From positions 77,724-141,723 of the forward strand of contig CAZWCZ010000001.1 of NCBI GenBank assembly GCA_964632165.1: a stretch of DNA of 64,000 bases, given 5' to 3'. Each line of letters opens with the position of its first letter. Position 1 is the stretch's first letter. The DNA comes from SIG299 sp964632165 (GTDB lineage Bacteria; Bacillota; Clostridia; Lachnospirales; Lachnospiraceae). The notes under the pieces were generated by a model. That model did not search any database and was not told the DNA's origin. It saw nothing but the letters and a program-made list of their open reading frames with translations. The position numbers were made by a program, and so were the translations under genes. Positions 17,461 to 25,533 of the stretch are shown here, piece by piece.

Positions 17461-19770
17461 ATGAGTATATACGATTCCCTGAACCCGGAGCAGTTATCCG
17501 CTGTAAAACATGACCGTGGTCCTTTACTGATCCTTGCAGGTGCCGGTTCCGGAAAAACACGGGTACTTACCCACCGTATCGCCTATCTGATCGAAGAGCG
17601 CGGCGTAAGCCCCTACCAGATCCTCGCCATTACGTTTACAAATAAAGCGGCACGTGAAATGAAAGAACGTGTAGAAAAGACTGTCGGAGAAGAATCCGCT
17701 AACATCTGGGTCAGCACTTTTCATTCTACCTGTGTCCGCATCCTCCGACGCTTTATAGAAAGCCTGGGTTACGACCGGAACTTTACCATTTATGATGCTG
17801 ATGATCAAAAATCCCTGATGAAAGATGTTCTAAAGCAGCTTCAGATCGACTCAAAGCAAATGAAGGAACGTTCTTTTTTATCCGCCATCTCCTCTGCAAA
17901 AGATGAACTGATCGGTCCGGATGCCTATGCACTGAATGCCTATGACTATACTTCCCGACGGATCGCAGAGGTATACAAAGAATATCAGAAACGTCTGAAA
18001 GAAAATAATGCCCTTGACTTTGATGACCTGATTTTTAAAACCGTAGAACTGTTCCGCATGTACCCTGAAATTCTGGCATATTACCAGCGCCGTTTCCGCT
18101 ACATCATGGTGGATGAATATCAGGATACCAATACCGCACAGTTCCATCTTATCAAACTGCTTGCTTCTTCTGAAAACGAATACGGTGATGTGGAACACAA
18201 TCTTTGCGTAGTCGGAGACGATGACCAGTCCATCTATAAGTTCCGCGGTGCTAATATTTATAATATTTTAAACTTTGAAAAGGAATACCCGGATGCCCGC
18301 GTCATCAAACTGGAACAGAATTATCGTTCCACCAAAAACATTCTCGCCGCTGCAAATGAAGTCATCCATCATAATCTCGGCAGAAAAGAAAAAGCACTCT
18401 GGACAAAAAATGAAGACGGTGCTGCCGTTCACTTCACAAAATACGAGACCGATCTGGAAGAAAGCTACGGTGTGGCAGATAGGATTCTTTCCGTTATAGA
18501 ATCGAGCGGCGCTGAGTTTCGTGATTTTGCAGTACTCTATCGTACCAATGCCCAGTCCCTCGTTTTCGAAAAAGCACTCCGTGCCAGACAGATTAAAGCA
18601 AAAACCATCGGTGCATTAAGCTTCTTCCAGAGAAAAGAAGTAAAAGACATCATTGCTTATTTAAAAACCATTGACAATGCCCGGGATGACATTGCCTTAA
18701 CCCGTATCATCAATGTACCCAAACGCGGCATCGGCCTGACTACTTTGGACCGTATCAAGGAATATGCCACAGCAAATACCCTCAATCTTTATCACGCATT
18801 GGAGCATATCGAAAGCATTCCTTCCGTAGAACGGGCAAAGCCGAAGATCCTGTCCTTTATTGCCCTGATAGAAAGTCTCCGTTACGAAAAGGATCAGAAT
18901 CATCTTCCGTTAAAACAGCTGATTAAGAAATTATTGGAGGAAACTTCTTATATTGAAGAGCTCCGTGCAGACGACCCAGATACGGCAGAAGAACGCATCC
19001 AGAATATTGATGAACTGATTTCTTATGCGGAGCGTTATGAGCAGAACGAAGATCTGCCTTCCCTTACCGGATTTTTGGAATACTGTGGTCTGAACAGTGA
19101 AGACGATACAGAAGAAGAGGAAGAAGATACCGGAAATTATGTTTCTCTTATGACATTGCACAATGCAAAGGGCCTGGAATTTCCTTACGTATTCCTTTGC
19201 GGTATGGAGGAAGGAGTTTTCCCAAGCTATATGTCCATCAGTGCGGAAAATCCGGAAGCTGAGATTGAAGAAGAACGTCGTCTTTGTTACGTTGGTATTA
19301 CCCGTGCCATGAAAGAACTCTACCTCAGTGCGGCTGCCAGACGTATGCTGCGCGGTGAGAATCAGTATAACTCTCTCTCCCGCTTTATCAAAGAAATCCC
19401 GCGCTATCTGCTGAATATTACTCCGGCTTCCGGAAAATCCGTTTCCTTCCGGAACAGCGATGTTTTCCCGGAGAGCAAAGTCCGTGCATCCAAAGCGTTT
19501 TCCGCCCCTCCGGTCTACAGCACACCGGGACATTCTTCCCGCCCTGTATATACAACAATGTTTGATAAAACCCCGGCGAAAAACATCGGTTCCGGTTCAC
19601 AAAAACCGCTTCCTTATTCTGTCGGCGATACTGTTCTGCACATCAAATTCGGCACCGGAACAGTTACCTCCATTGTAAACGGCGGAAAAGATTATGAAGT
19701 AACCGTAGATTTCCCGCATTATGGCACGAAAAAACTTCTTTCCGCATTTGCAAACCTAAAAAAGCTATAA
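17461..19770 (+). CDS. pcrA: ATP-dependent DNA helicase PcrA/UvrD
   Basis: 769 residues, superfamily 1A 3'-5' helicase for repair, rolling-circle replication and RNA polymerase backtracking. Motifs in order: Q motif LNPEQLSAV, Walker A GAGSGKTR (about 27-34), motif Ia ITFTNKAA, motif II VDEYQDTN, motif III GDDDQSIYKFRGA, motif IV LEQNYRST, motif V MTLHNAKGLEFP, motif VI YVGITRA. The C-terminal 50 residues (SVGDTVLHIKFGTGTV...KKLLSAFANLKKL) are the Tudor-like RNA-polymerase-binding domain. Full length, with AGGAGA ahead of ATG 17461. Confidence 0.95.
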   Translation: MSIYDSLNPEQLSAVKHDRGPLLILAGAGSGKTRVLTHRIAYLIEERGVSPYQILAITFTNKAAREMKERVEKTVGEESANIWVSTFHSTCVRILRRFIESLGYDRNFTIYDADDQKSLMKDVLKQLQIDSKQMKERSFLSAISSAKDELIGPDAYALNAYDYTSRRIAEVYKEYQKRLKENNALDFDDLIFKTVELFRMYPEILAYYQRRFRYIMVDEYQDTNTAQFHLIKLLASSENEYGDVEHNLCVVGDDDQSIYKFRGANIYNILNFEKEYPDARVIKLEQNYRSTKNILAAANEVIHHNLGRKEKALWTKNEDGAAVHFTKYETDLEESYGVADRILSVIESSGAEFRDFAVLYRTNAQSLVFEKALRARQIKAKTIGALSFFQRKEVKDIIAYLKTIDNARDDIALTRIINVPKRGIGLTTLDRIKEYATANTLNLYHALEHIESIPSVERAKPKILSFIALIESLRYEKDQNHLPLKQLIKKLLEETSYIEELRADDPDTAEERIQNIDELISYAERYEQNEDLPSLTGFLEYCGLNSEDDTEEEEEDTGNYVSLMTLHNAKGLEFPYVFLCGMEEGVFPSYMSISAENPEAEIEEERRLCYVGITRAMKELYLSAAARRMLRGENQYNSLSRFIKEIPRYLLNITPASGKSVSFRNSDVFPESKVRASKAFSAPPVYSTPGHSSRPVYTTMFDKTPAKNIGSGSQKPLPYSVGDTVLHIKFGTGTVTSIVNGGKDYEVTVDFPHYGTKKLLSAFANLKKL

Positions 19771-19807
19771 ATTCGTCTTGATTTCTATAGTAAATCCGGA
19801 GAAAAAG

Positions 19808-19816
19808 TGATATACT
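19808..19816 (+). promoter_or_regulatory. extended -10 promoter
   Basis: TGA-TATACT, about 45 bp before the small membrane protein gene; no good -35 at 17 bp. Confidence 0.4.
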
Positions 19817-19862
19817 GTAACTATAAAAAATCGTACATGAATTGGACAGAAAGGATGCTGAT

Positions 19863-20150
19863 ATGAATATGAAAAAAATTGATGAGCTGATTGCAAGCAA
19901 CACAAAACTGGCTGAACTTCTCGGAAAGAAAACAGAACCTGAAAAGAAAACGCACCCTCTGGTATGGATTCTTGCTACCGTAGGCGCTATCGCAGCCATT
20001 GCAGGAATTGCCTATGCTGTATATCGTTATCTGAACCCGGAATATTTTGAGGATTTCGATGAAGACGATTACGAAGACATTTATGAAGAAGAGGAAACTC
20101 CTGCTACAGAGGAAGATTCTTCTGATTTTGCAGAAAGCACCGAGGAATAA
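19863..20150 (+). CDS. small single-span membrane protein with acidic tail
   Basis: 95 residues. Residues 1-30 are charged (MNMKKIDELIASNTKLAELL), residues about 35-55 form one membrane helix (LVWILATVGAIAAIAGIAYAV), and the C-terminal 40 residues are strongly acidic with many Asp/Glu and a few Tyr. The pattern resembles small DUF4366-like membrane proteins, but the match is not firm. The start is ATG 19863, with AAAGGATG upstream. It is followed by a terminator shared with the convergent gene. Function unknown. Confidence 0.65.
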   Translation: MNMKKIDELIASNTKLAELLGKKTEPEKKTHPLVWILATVGAIAAIAGIAYAVYRYLNPEYFEDFDEDDYEDIYEEEETPATEEDSSDFAESTEE

Positions 20151-20168
20151 GTTCCGAATAATGCAAGC

Positions 20169-20209
20169 GGCAGGGAAATGCCGGAGAACAGACTCCACAT
20201 TTCCCTGCC
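20169..20209. terminator. terminator between convergent genes
   Basis: 12-bp stem GGCAGGGAAATG/CATTTCCCTGCC with a 17-nt loop; on the plus strand followed by TTGTCTTTTATT. Confidence 0.75.
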
Positions 20210-20216
20210 TTGTCTT

Positions 20217-21206
20217 TTATTGTGCTGCTTCCGTCGCAAATGTGGTGTTTACCAATGTCTGATATGCCGGACGCTTTGTCAGTTCTCCTGCACTTTCCAG
20301 AATATCAAGCAACAGTTCATAAGATTCCTTCTCAAAAATCAGATCTTCTTTCCAGGTATCCTGTGCACCGTATCTTGCCACAATAGCAGTGATCGTATCC
20401 AGATCCGTTTCTTTAAACTGAGGCTGTATCTTCTCTGCTATTTCTTTTGCTGTATGTGAGTTTACATAATCCATTCCTTTTTGCAGTGCCTTTACAAATC
20501 CTCGAATGACCTCCGGATTTTTTTCGATATAGCTTTTTTTAGCAGAATATGCCGTATACGGTACATAGCCGCTTTCCACACCCAGCGATGCCACTACATG
20601 ACCTGTTCCTTCTTTTTCCAGTGCCGTGGCAGACGGTTCAAACTCTACCGTATATTCTCCGCTTCCTCCTGCAAACGCCTGAGCAGTCATTCCAAAATCA
20701 ATATTTGTTATGATCTGCAGATCTTTTTCCGGATCTATCCCGTATTTTTTCAGAATATATTCAAACACCATCTGTGGCATTCCACCTTTTCTTCCCCCGA
20801 TCACGGTCCTTCCGATCAAATCTGTCATCTGAAAAGTATCTTCTTTTTCTCTTGAAACAAGAAAATTGCCGGCACGCTGAGTCAGCTGTGCAAAATTTAC
20901 CACATAGTCTTTTGCTCCTTCATTATAGACATAGACGGATGCCTCTGACCCCATAAAACCGATGTCTGCTTCACCTGATAATACGGCTGTCATTGTTTTG
21001 TCTGCTCCCAGCCCATTCACAAGCACAAGATCGATCCCTTCTTCTTCAAAATATCCTTCTTCTATTGCCACGTACATTGGAGCATAGAAAATGGAATGCG
21101 CCACTTCATTCAGCTGTACTTTTGTCAGTCCGTCTTTCCTGCCGCATCCTACAGCCATCAGGCAGACAAAACAGACGGCCAGTAAAAAAACATACTTTCT
21201 GCGCAT
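20217..21206 (-). CDS. NMT1/SsuA-like ABC substrate-binding lipoprotein
   Basis: 329 residues with lipobox AVGC (Cys 21). The N-terminal VQLNEVAHSIFYAPMYVAIEEGYF is the signature of the NMT1/THI5-like family, which binds thiamine precursors, sulfonates, nitrate or similar small molecules. Further blocks are GEADIGFMGSEA, the DLIGRTVIGGRKGGMP hinge and ATALEKEG. No permease or ATPase gene lies next to it, so it is an orphan here; the transporter may be elsewhere. GGGAGGT precedes the start. It is the last gene of the leftward run from galK. No TPP riboswitch was seen upstream, so a thiamine role is not supported. Confidence 0.82.
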   Translation of the reverse strand: MRRKYVFLLAVCFVCLMAVGCGRKDGLTKVQLNEVAHSIFYAPMYVAIEEGYFEEEGIDLVLVNGLGADKTMTAVLSGEADIGFMGSEASVYVYNEGAKDYVVNFAQLTQRAGNFLVSREKEDTFQMTDLIGRTVIGGRKGGMPQMVFEYILKKYGIDPEKDLQIITNIDFGMTAQAFAGGSGEYTVEFEPSATALEKEGTGHVVASLGVESGYVPYTAYSAKKSYIEKNPEVIRGFVKALQKGMDYVNSHTAKEIAEKIQPQFKETDLDTITAIVARYGAQDTWKEDLIFEKESYELLLDILESAGELTKRPAYQTLVNTTFATEAAQ

Positions 21207-21274
21207 AAAAAACCTCCCGCAAGGCGATACACTATGTAATAATATACGCTTACGAAAGGTTTTCGTTCCTTTTT

Positions 21275-22363
21275 CTATTTTCTGCTCTGTCGGATCAATG
21301 CGGAAATGGTTTTTACAAGCATCATCTTTGTCTGCTTATCCAGTCCCGTAATCTCCTTCAATACCATCCCGGCAACCGCTGCTCTATCTGTCGAAAAATC
21401 ATCCGGCATTCTGGCATTTATCGCGTCCAGAATTCCAAACAATGTGTCCACAAAATTCTCCCGCTCTTCTTTTGACAATTCCTTCAGCCAGTTTTTGATC
21501 ACTTTTTGGATCACAATACTGGATGTTGACAATGCGTCCGATTCCACAAAATGAGCACCGGATATTTCCCAGGACAATATATCATGCTGATACACTCCTC
21601 TTTGCGAGCTTTTCACTATAATAAAATCTCCGATACGTTCCAAAAGCATTCCGACGATTGAAGTTTCCGGGACGTAGGTTTTGATCCGGGGAAGCATTTC
21701 TTCATAAGCATCCCCCAGGGTATCCAGATCATAAAATCCGGGACCATCCTCATTATAAACCGTGAGAATCCTTTTTCTTACTTTCATCGAACTTCTTACG
21801 GCAGAATAGATGGCAAGATTTCCTCCCTTAGAATGTCCTCCGACATACAGCTTTCCCCTGACAGAAGTGGCAGCCTGTTCCAAATAATCAAGTGCCATGC
21901 TCTGTGCCGGAATAACCGGCAGAAAACTCATATTGAAATCTTCTTTCCATCCTATAAGTGTATCATCCGTTCCTCGAAATAGCACATACGAAACTTCTTT
22001 CCCTATCAGTACCGTCATGGCACAAAATTGCGTTTCCTGCATGGGATCGATCCGGTTTACAAATCCGGTCAGACGCATATCAGCAAACCTTCTCGACGCT
22101 GCCATTCTTTGAAACAGAAGAACTGACATTTTTGTAAAAGAGACTGAGGAGTTTAATATCCGTTCGATATCATGCGTTGCAAAAAATTTGTCTGCTGCCT
22201 GCTTTATCGTAAGCGATCCCGCTTCCGAACATTTTTCGGGTACGATTCCGTCCAATGCCACATAAGACATGCTGCACAGTGCCAGACTGTCTACTTCATT
22301 AAATTCAGACTGTTCCAGCGTCAAATCTCCTCTCCATTCCAGATAATCAAACAAATTTGCCAT
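21275..22363 (-). CDS. DUF2974 (Mbeg1-like) alpha/beta hydrolase
   Basis: 362 residues. The conserved start MANLFDYLEWRGDLTL and FNEVDSLALC define the DUF2974/Mbeg1-like family. The nucleophile elbow GGHSKGGNLA (Ser in GHSKGG) is preceded by VLFRGTDDTLIGWKEDF, the lipase-type oxyanion region. No signal peptide is seen, so it is cytosolic. GGAG lies 6 nt before ATG 22363. The substrate is unknown; esterase or lipase activity is inferred from the fold. It sits 44 bp downstream of the chorismate mutase-like gene in the same direction. Confidence 0.8.
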   Translation of the reverse strand: MANLFDYLEWRGDLTLEQSEFNEVDSLALCSMSYVALDGIVPEKCSEAGSLTIKQAADKFFATHDIERILNSSVSFTKMSVLLFQRMAASRRFADMRLTGFVNRIDPMQETQFCAMTVLIGKEVSYVLFRGTDDTLIGWKEDFNMSFLPVIPAQSMALDYLEQAATSVRGKLYVGGHSKGGNLAIYSAVRSSMKVRKRILTVYNEDGPGFYDLDTLGDAYEEMLPRIKTYVPETSIVGMLLERIGDFIIVKSSQRGVYQHDILSWEISGAHFVESDALSTSSIVIQKVIKNWLKELSKEERENFVDTLFGILDAINARMPDDFSTDRAAVAGMVLKEITGLDKQTKMMLVKTISALIRQSRK

Positions 22364-22407
22364 CTTACACTCCATTCCGAGAGTACTTCCTCTCCCCATT
22401 CATGCAA

Positions 22408-23322
22408 TCACACATCTGCAATATTTCCGATCATCTTCCAGCCGGAAGCTTCTTCCTTCATTCCGATCAACGTATTTCTCACCGCATCCTCTGTAATACA
22501 TCCCTCAAACTCAGCAAAAAACCGACATTCTGAATTTTGTCCTGCTCTCGGAGCAGATTCTATCTTTATCATATTCAATTTATTATATGCGATATGACTC
22601 AGCATTTTATACAGACTTCCCGCACTATCCGGTATTTCAAAGCAGACGCAGATCTTCCCTGCATGCTCCAAAAATTCTTTTTTCCCTGAAACAACAATAT
22701 AATATGCAGGATCAACTGTCTCTGCCTTTTCATCCTCTTTTCGTACTCCCTCAGACTTTGCAGGAAAGACATATTCCGCAATGATATAATTATCATATTC
22801 CATCAGCAGATCATAAATAGCTGTCATTCTTTCCGTTTCTGTATTTTTAACCCGGAGCACTCCATACTCTGCCTGATGATCCTGTATCACTTTCATCAGC
22901 TTTCTGACCGACTCTTCCGGTACTGCCTGCACCTTTGTCCCGAAACAGTGGCGCATTGCCTGTTCAGCATAAGAATCTTTTGTTTTCAAAAAACAGACTT
23001 TAATTTCCGGTGTTTTTGGAAGGCTCTTTCGCTGCTCAAATCCGTTTTCTTCCTGTCCAAGCAGCGTATATTGATATTTGCGGCTGATCGACATAATCTG
23101 TGAAAACAGTTCTTCCATTGCTCTCTGATCAAGCTCAGAAGAAACCAGTGCAGAAAGTTTTTCCAATTTTTCTTTTTCTCTTTGTGCATCCAGCACTTTT
23201 TTTCCTGTCTTCCTTTTATATTCCGCTACATCCCGTGCAGCTTCCATCCGCTGCTCAAACAAAGAAACGATTTCTTTATCAATCCGGTCTATTTTTGCTC
23301 TGGATTCCATTAAATCTGTCAT
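22408..23322 (-). CDS. chorismate mutase - degenerate prephenate dehydratase - ACT protein
   Basis: 304 residues from ATG 23322. Residues 1-90 are an AroQ chorismate mutase with its key residues (SRAKIDRID, EQRMEAARD, AEYKRK, LDAQREKE, and SISRKYQ for the Ser/Gln pair), so this activity looks intact. Residues about 105-200 are a remnant of prephenate dehydratase: the beginning is recognisable (AEYGVLRVKNTE, DLLMEYDNYIIAEY) but about 85 residues of the second lobe are missing, the PIENS block has become RVKNTE and the catalytic TRF has become AYY. The ACT domain follows, with the phenylalanine-site ESRP changed to ESAP. Normal PheA proteins are about 375 residues. I infer a mutase without dehydratase activity, perhaps regulated or regulatory. 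Confidence 0.8.
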   Translation of the reverse strand: MTDLMESRAKIDRIDKEIVSLFEQRMEAARDVAEYKRKTGKKVLDAQREKEKLEKLSALVSSELDQRAMEELFSQIMSISRKYQYTLLGQEENGFEQRKSLPKTPEIKVCFLKTKDSYAEQAMRHCFGTKVQAVPEESVRKLMKVIQDHQAEYGVLRVKNTETERMTAIYDLLMEYDNYIIAEYVFPAKSEGVRKEDEKAETVDPAYYIVVSGKKEFLEHAGKICVCFEIPDSAGSLYKMLSHIAYNKLNMIKIESAPRAGQNSECRFFAEFEGCITEDAVRNTLIGMKEEASGWKMIGNIADV

Positions 23323-23353
23323 AATTTCCCGCCTTTTTGGTAGACTTCTCCGT

Positions 23354-23917
23354 TTATTTATCATAATCGATGTCTGAATACCAGTGAAATCCCGGTGAAT
23401 AGCGGAACAAAACTTTTGCCTTGATGTCTTCCTTTTTAATAAAGGAACTCTTTTTCCAGTACCTGGAGTCATGCGAATCATTTCGATTGTCCCCCATCAT
23501 AAAATACTCACCTTCCGGAACTACATAAGGTCCAAATGTCTCGTTCTTCATTTTTTCTTTCAAATACGGTTCTTCCAATGGTTCTCCATTAATATAGACA
23601 TACCCATCTTTAATTTCTACCGTTTCTCCCGGCAGTCCGATGACTCTCTTGACATAATATTCTACTTTCTCGCCATCATATTCTTCCGGTGCATCCGGCG
23701 GAATAAAAATTATAATATCTCCGCGCTTAGGTTCTGAAAAAAGATACGCCAGCCGGAACCCGATCATTTTATCGTTTACCTGAATGGTATTTTCCATTGA
23801 ACCGCTTGGAACCCATGCTTTAAAGATCACATAGTCTGTGATCAATCGTGCCGCAAGGACCGCAAATGCAATCGTTACTATCCAGGCAAGGAGTTCTTTT
23901 AACCAATTTCTTATCAA
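23354..23917 (-). CDS. lepB: signal peptidase I, with disturbed 5' end
   Basis: 187 residues. One N-terminal membrane span (about 9-30), then box B VPSGSMENTI with catalytic Ser40, box C-D YYVKRVIGLPG with the general base Lys90, and box E GDNRNDSHDSR. It cleaves signal peptides on the outer face of the membrane. The frame opens at TTG 23917, which has no good ribosome site. A well-placed ATG at 23934 (GAAGGTG upstream) reads only MKLIRN then TGA, because an 11-bp unit is duplicated at 23910-23931. With one copy the frame would be MKLIRNWLKEL. The TGA overlaps the TTG, so restart is possible. See findings. Confidence 0.9.
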   Translation of the reverse strand: MIRNWLKELLAWIVTIAFAVLAARLITDYVIFKAWVPSGSMENTIQVNDKMIGFRLAYLFSEPKRGDIIIFIPPDAPEEYDGEKVEYYVKRVIGLPGETVEIKDGYVYINGEPLEEPYLKEKMKNETFGPYVVPEGEYFMMGDNRNDSHDSRYWKKSSFIKKEDIKAKVLFRYSPGFHWYSDIDYDK

Positions 23918-23931
23918 TTTCTTATCAATTT
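23910..23931. repeat. 11-bp tandem duplication at the lepB start
   Basis: Two perfect copies of CTTATCAATTT (plus strand), 23910-23920 and 23921-23931, with a partial third CAATTT at 23904-23909. The unit is not a multiple of 3, so one copy more or fewer changes the frame between the best ATG and the signal peptidase coding sequence. Confidence 0.9.
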
Positions 23932-23961
23932 CATATCACCTTCTTGTTCCCTTCCTGCTCT

Positions 23962-25467
23962 TTAATCATTCACCTTTTTCACAAAACGCAGGAATGCCTC
24001 TTTTCCTTCTTCAGTCCGCTTATAAACGCCGGCATGTTCCAATACTTTGACAAAAACCTGTCCAATCTCTTTTTCGACGATCGCATCTATCGTATCTTCG
24101 GAAAATGTCCGATACCTGGAAACCAGTTCTTCCGCCCAAGGTCCGTGAGCCGCAATGCTTTCCACCTCGGAAACCGCTCTTCCCTGCAGCAGACACTGCT
24201 TAACTTCTTCCATTTCTTTCTTCAAACGTGCCGGAAGAACCGCAAGACCCATAACCTCGATCAGACCGATATTTTCCTTCTTGATATGGTGCAGTTCTGC
24301 ATGCGGATGATAAAGACCAAGCGGATGTTCCTTCGTCGTCAGATTATTTCTGAGCACTAAATCCAGTTCAAACTTTCCGTTGCGCACTCTTGCAATCGGA
24401 GTAATCGTATTGTGAAGTTCTCCGTCTGTCACTGAAAAAATCATTGCGCTTTCGTCAGTATAACCTCTCCACGTGTTCAGAATACGTTCTGCGAGTTCTA
24501 CCAGACGTTCTTTCTTTTCACTTCTGATACGAATCACTGACATCGGCCACTTTACAATGCCTGCTTCTATGTCCTCAAATCCACGGAAGGTAAGTGTTGT
24601 CTCCACTTCTGCCTTTTCCATTGCAAAAGTATAATGCCCACCCTGAAAATGGTCATGTGTCAGGATCGATCCGCCAACGATCGGAAGGTCTGCATTAGAC
24701 CCGAGGAAATAATGTGGAAACTGTTCTACAAAATCAAGCAGTTTTACAAAGCAGGCCCGATCGATCTTCATCGGTGTATGATTCTGATTCAATACGATAC
24801 AATGTTCATTATAATATACATAAGGAGAATACTGCATTCCCCATGGTTCATTATTCATAGTCAACGGAATAATGCGCAGATTCTGTCTTGCCGGATGGTT
24901 CGTTCTTCCTGCATAACCTTCATTTTCCACACAAAGCTGGCACTTTGGATAACCGCTCTGTTTCTGCGTCTTTGCTGCTGCAATGGCTTTCGGATCCTTT
25001 TCCGGTTTCGACAGATTGATCGTAATGTCGATCGTTCCGTATTCAGAATCCACCGTCCATTTTCTGTCCTTTTTTACACGATCCGTACGAATATAGTTAG
25101 AAGAACGGCTCAGATTGTAAAAATACTCCGTTGCCGACTCTGTGTTTTCTGCTTTTTTCTTTTCAAACGTGCGGATAACTTCACCCGGTCTTGGTGTAAG
25201 TACGCCCATTACCTTTGTATCAAACAGATCCCGATATGTAATCGTATCTGCTTCCATCAATCCATTCTCCGCCGCATAATCATTCATTTTTTCTAAAACC
25301 GCCGACAGATGTTCCGTATCGCACGGCAGTGCTTCCTGTTCCACATCCTCAAGTTCCTCTAAGTGAAACAGCTCCAGCAAACGGTTTATAATATAAATGC
25401 GGTCTTCTTCTTCGATCAGTCCTGTATTCACGCCATATTCGGCAAGCCAAAGAATTTCCTTTGTCAT
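23962..25467 (-). CDS. galT: UDP-glucose-hexose-1-phosphate uridylyltransferase (family 2)
   Basis: 501 residues, the long Firmicutes-type GalT. It converts galactose-1-phosphate and UDP-glucose to glucose-1-phosphate and UDP-galactose in the Leloir pathway. Visible landmarks are SGYPKCQLCVENEGYAGR, FVEQFPHYFLGSNADLPIVG, the motif ILTHDHFQGGHY with the nucleophile-region histidines, and HPHAELHHIKKENIGLIE near the C-terminus. It is downstream of galK (66 bp gap containing a small hairpin), and the start has GGAGAG. galE is not in the window. Confidence 0.94.
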   Translation of the reverse strand: MTKEILWLAEYGVNTGLIEEEDRIYIINRLLELFHLEELEDVEQEALPCDTEHLSAVLEKMNDYAAENGLMEADTITYRDLFDTKVMGVLTPRPGEVIRTFEKKKAENTESATEYFYNLSRSSNYIRTDRVKKDRKWTVDSEYGTIDITINLSKPEKDPKAIAAAKTQKQSGYPKCQLCVENEGYAGRTNHPARQNLRIIPLTMNNEPWGMQYSPYVYYNEHCIVLNQNHTPMKIDRACFVKLLDFVEQFPHYFLGSNADLPIVGGSILTHDHFQGGHYTFAMEKAEVETTLTFRGFEDIEAGIVKWPMSVIRIRSEKKERLVELAERILNTWRGYTDESAMIFSVTDGELHNTITPIARVRNGKFELDLVLRNNLTTKEHPLGLYHPHAELHHIKKENIGLIEVMGLAVLPARLKKEMEEVKQCLLQGRAVSEVESIAAHGPWAEELVSRYRTFSEDTIDAIVEKEIGQVFVKVLEHAGVYKRTEEGKEAFLRFVKKVND

Positions 25468-25490
25468 CTTTTCTCTCCATTCCGAAAATG

Positions 25491-25513
25491 CCGGAAGCTT
25501 TCTGTTGCTTCCG
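25491..25513 (-). promoter_or_regulatory. galK-galT intercistronic hairpin
   Basis: CGGAAGC stem with an 8-nt loop and its complement, in the 66-bp gap. No T-run follows directly, so it probably affects mRNA processing rather than ending transcription. Confidence 0.45.
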
Positions 25514-25533
25514 ACACTTTCCTGTTTTGTTAT

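Noticed and set aside
21207..21274. TPP riboswitch ahead of the NMT1-like gene
   Set aside because: The gap is only 68 nt and lacks the conserved THI-box sequences.
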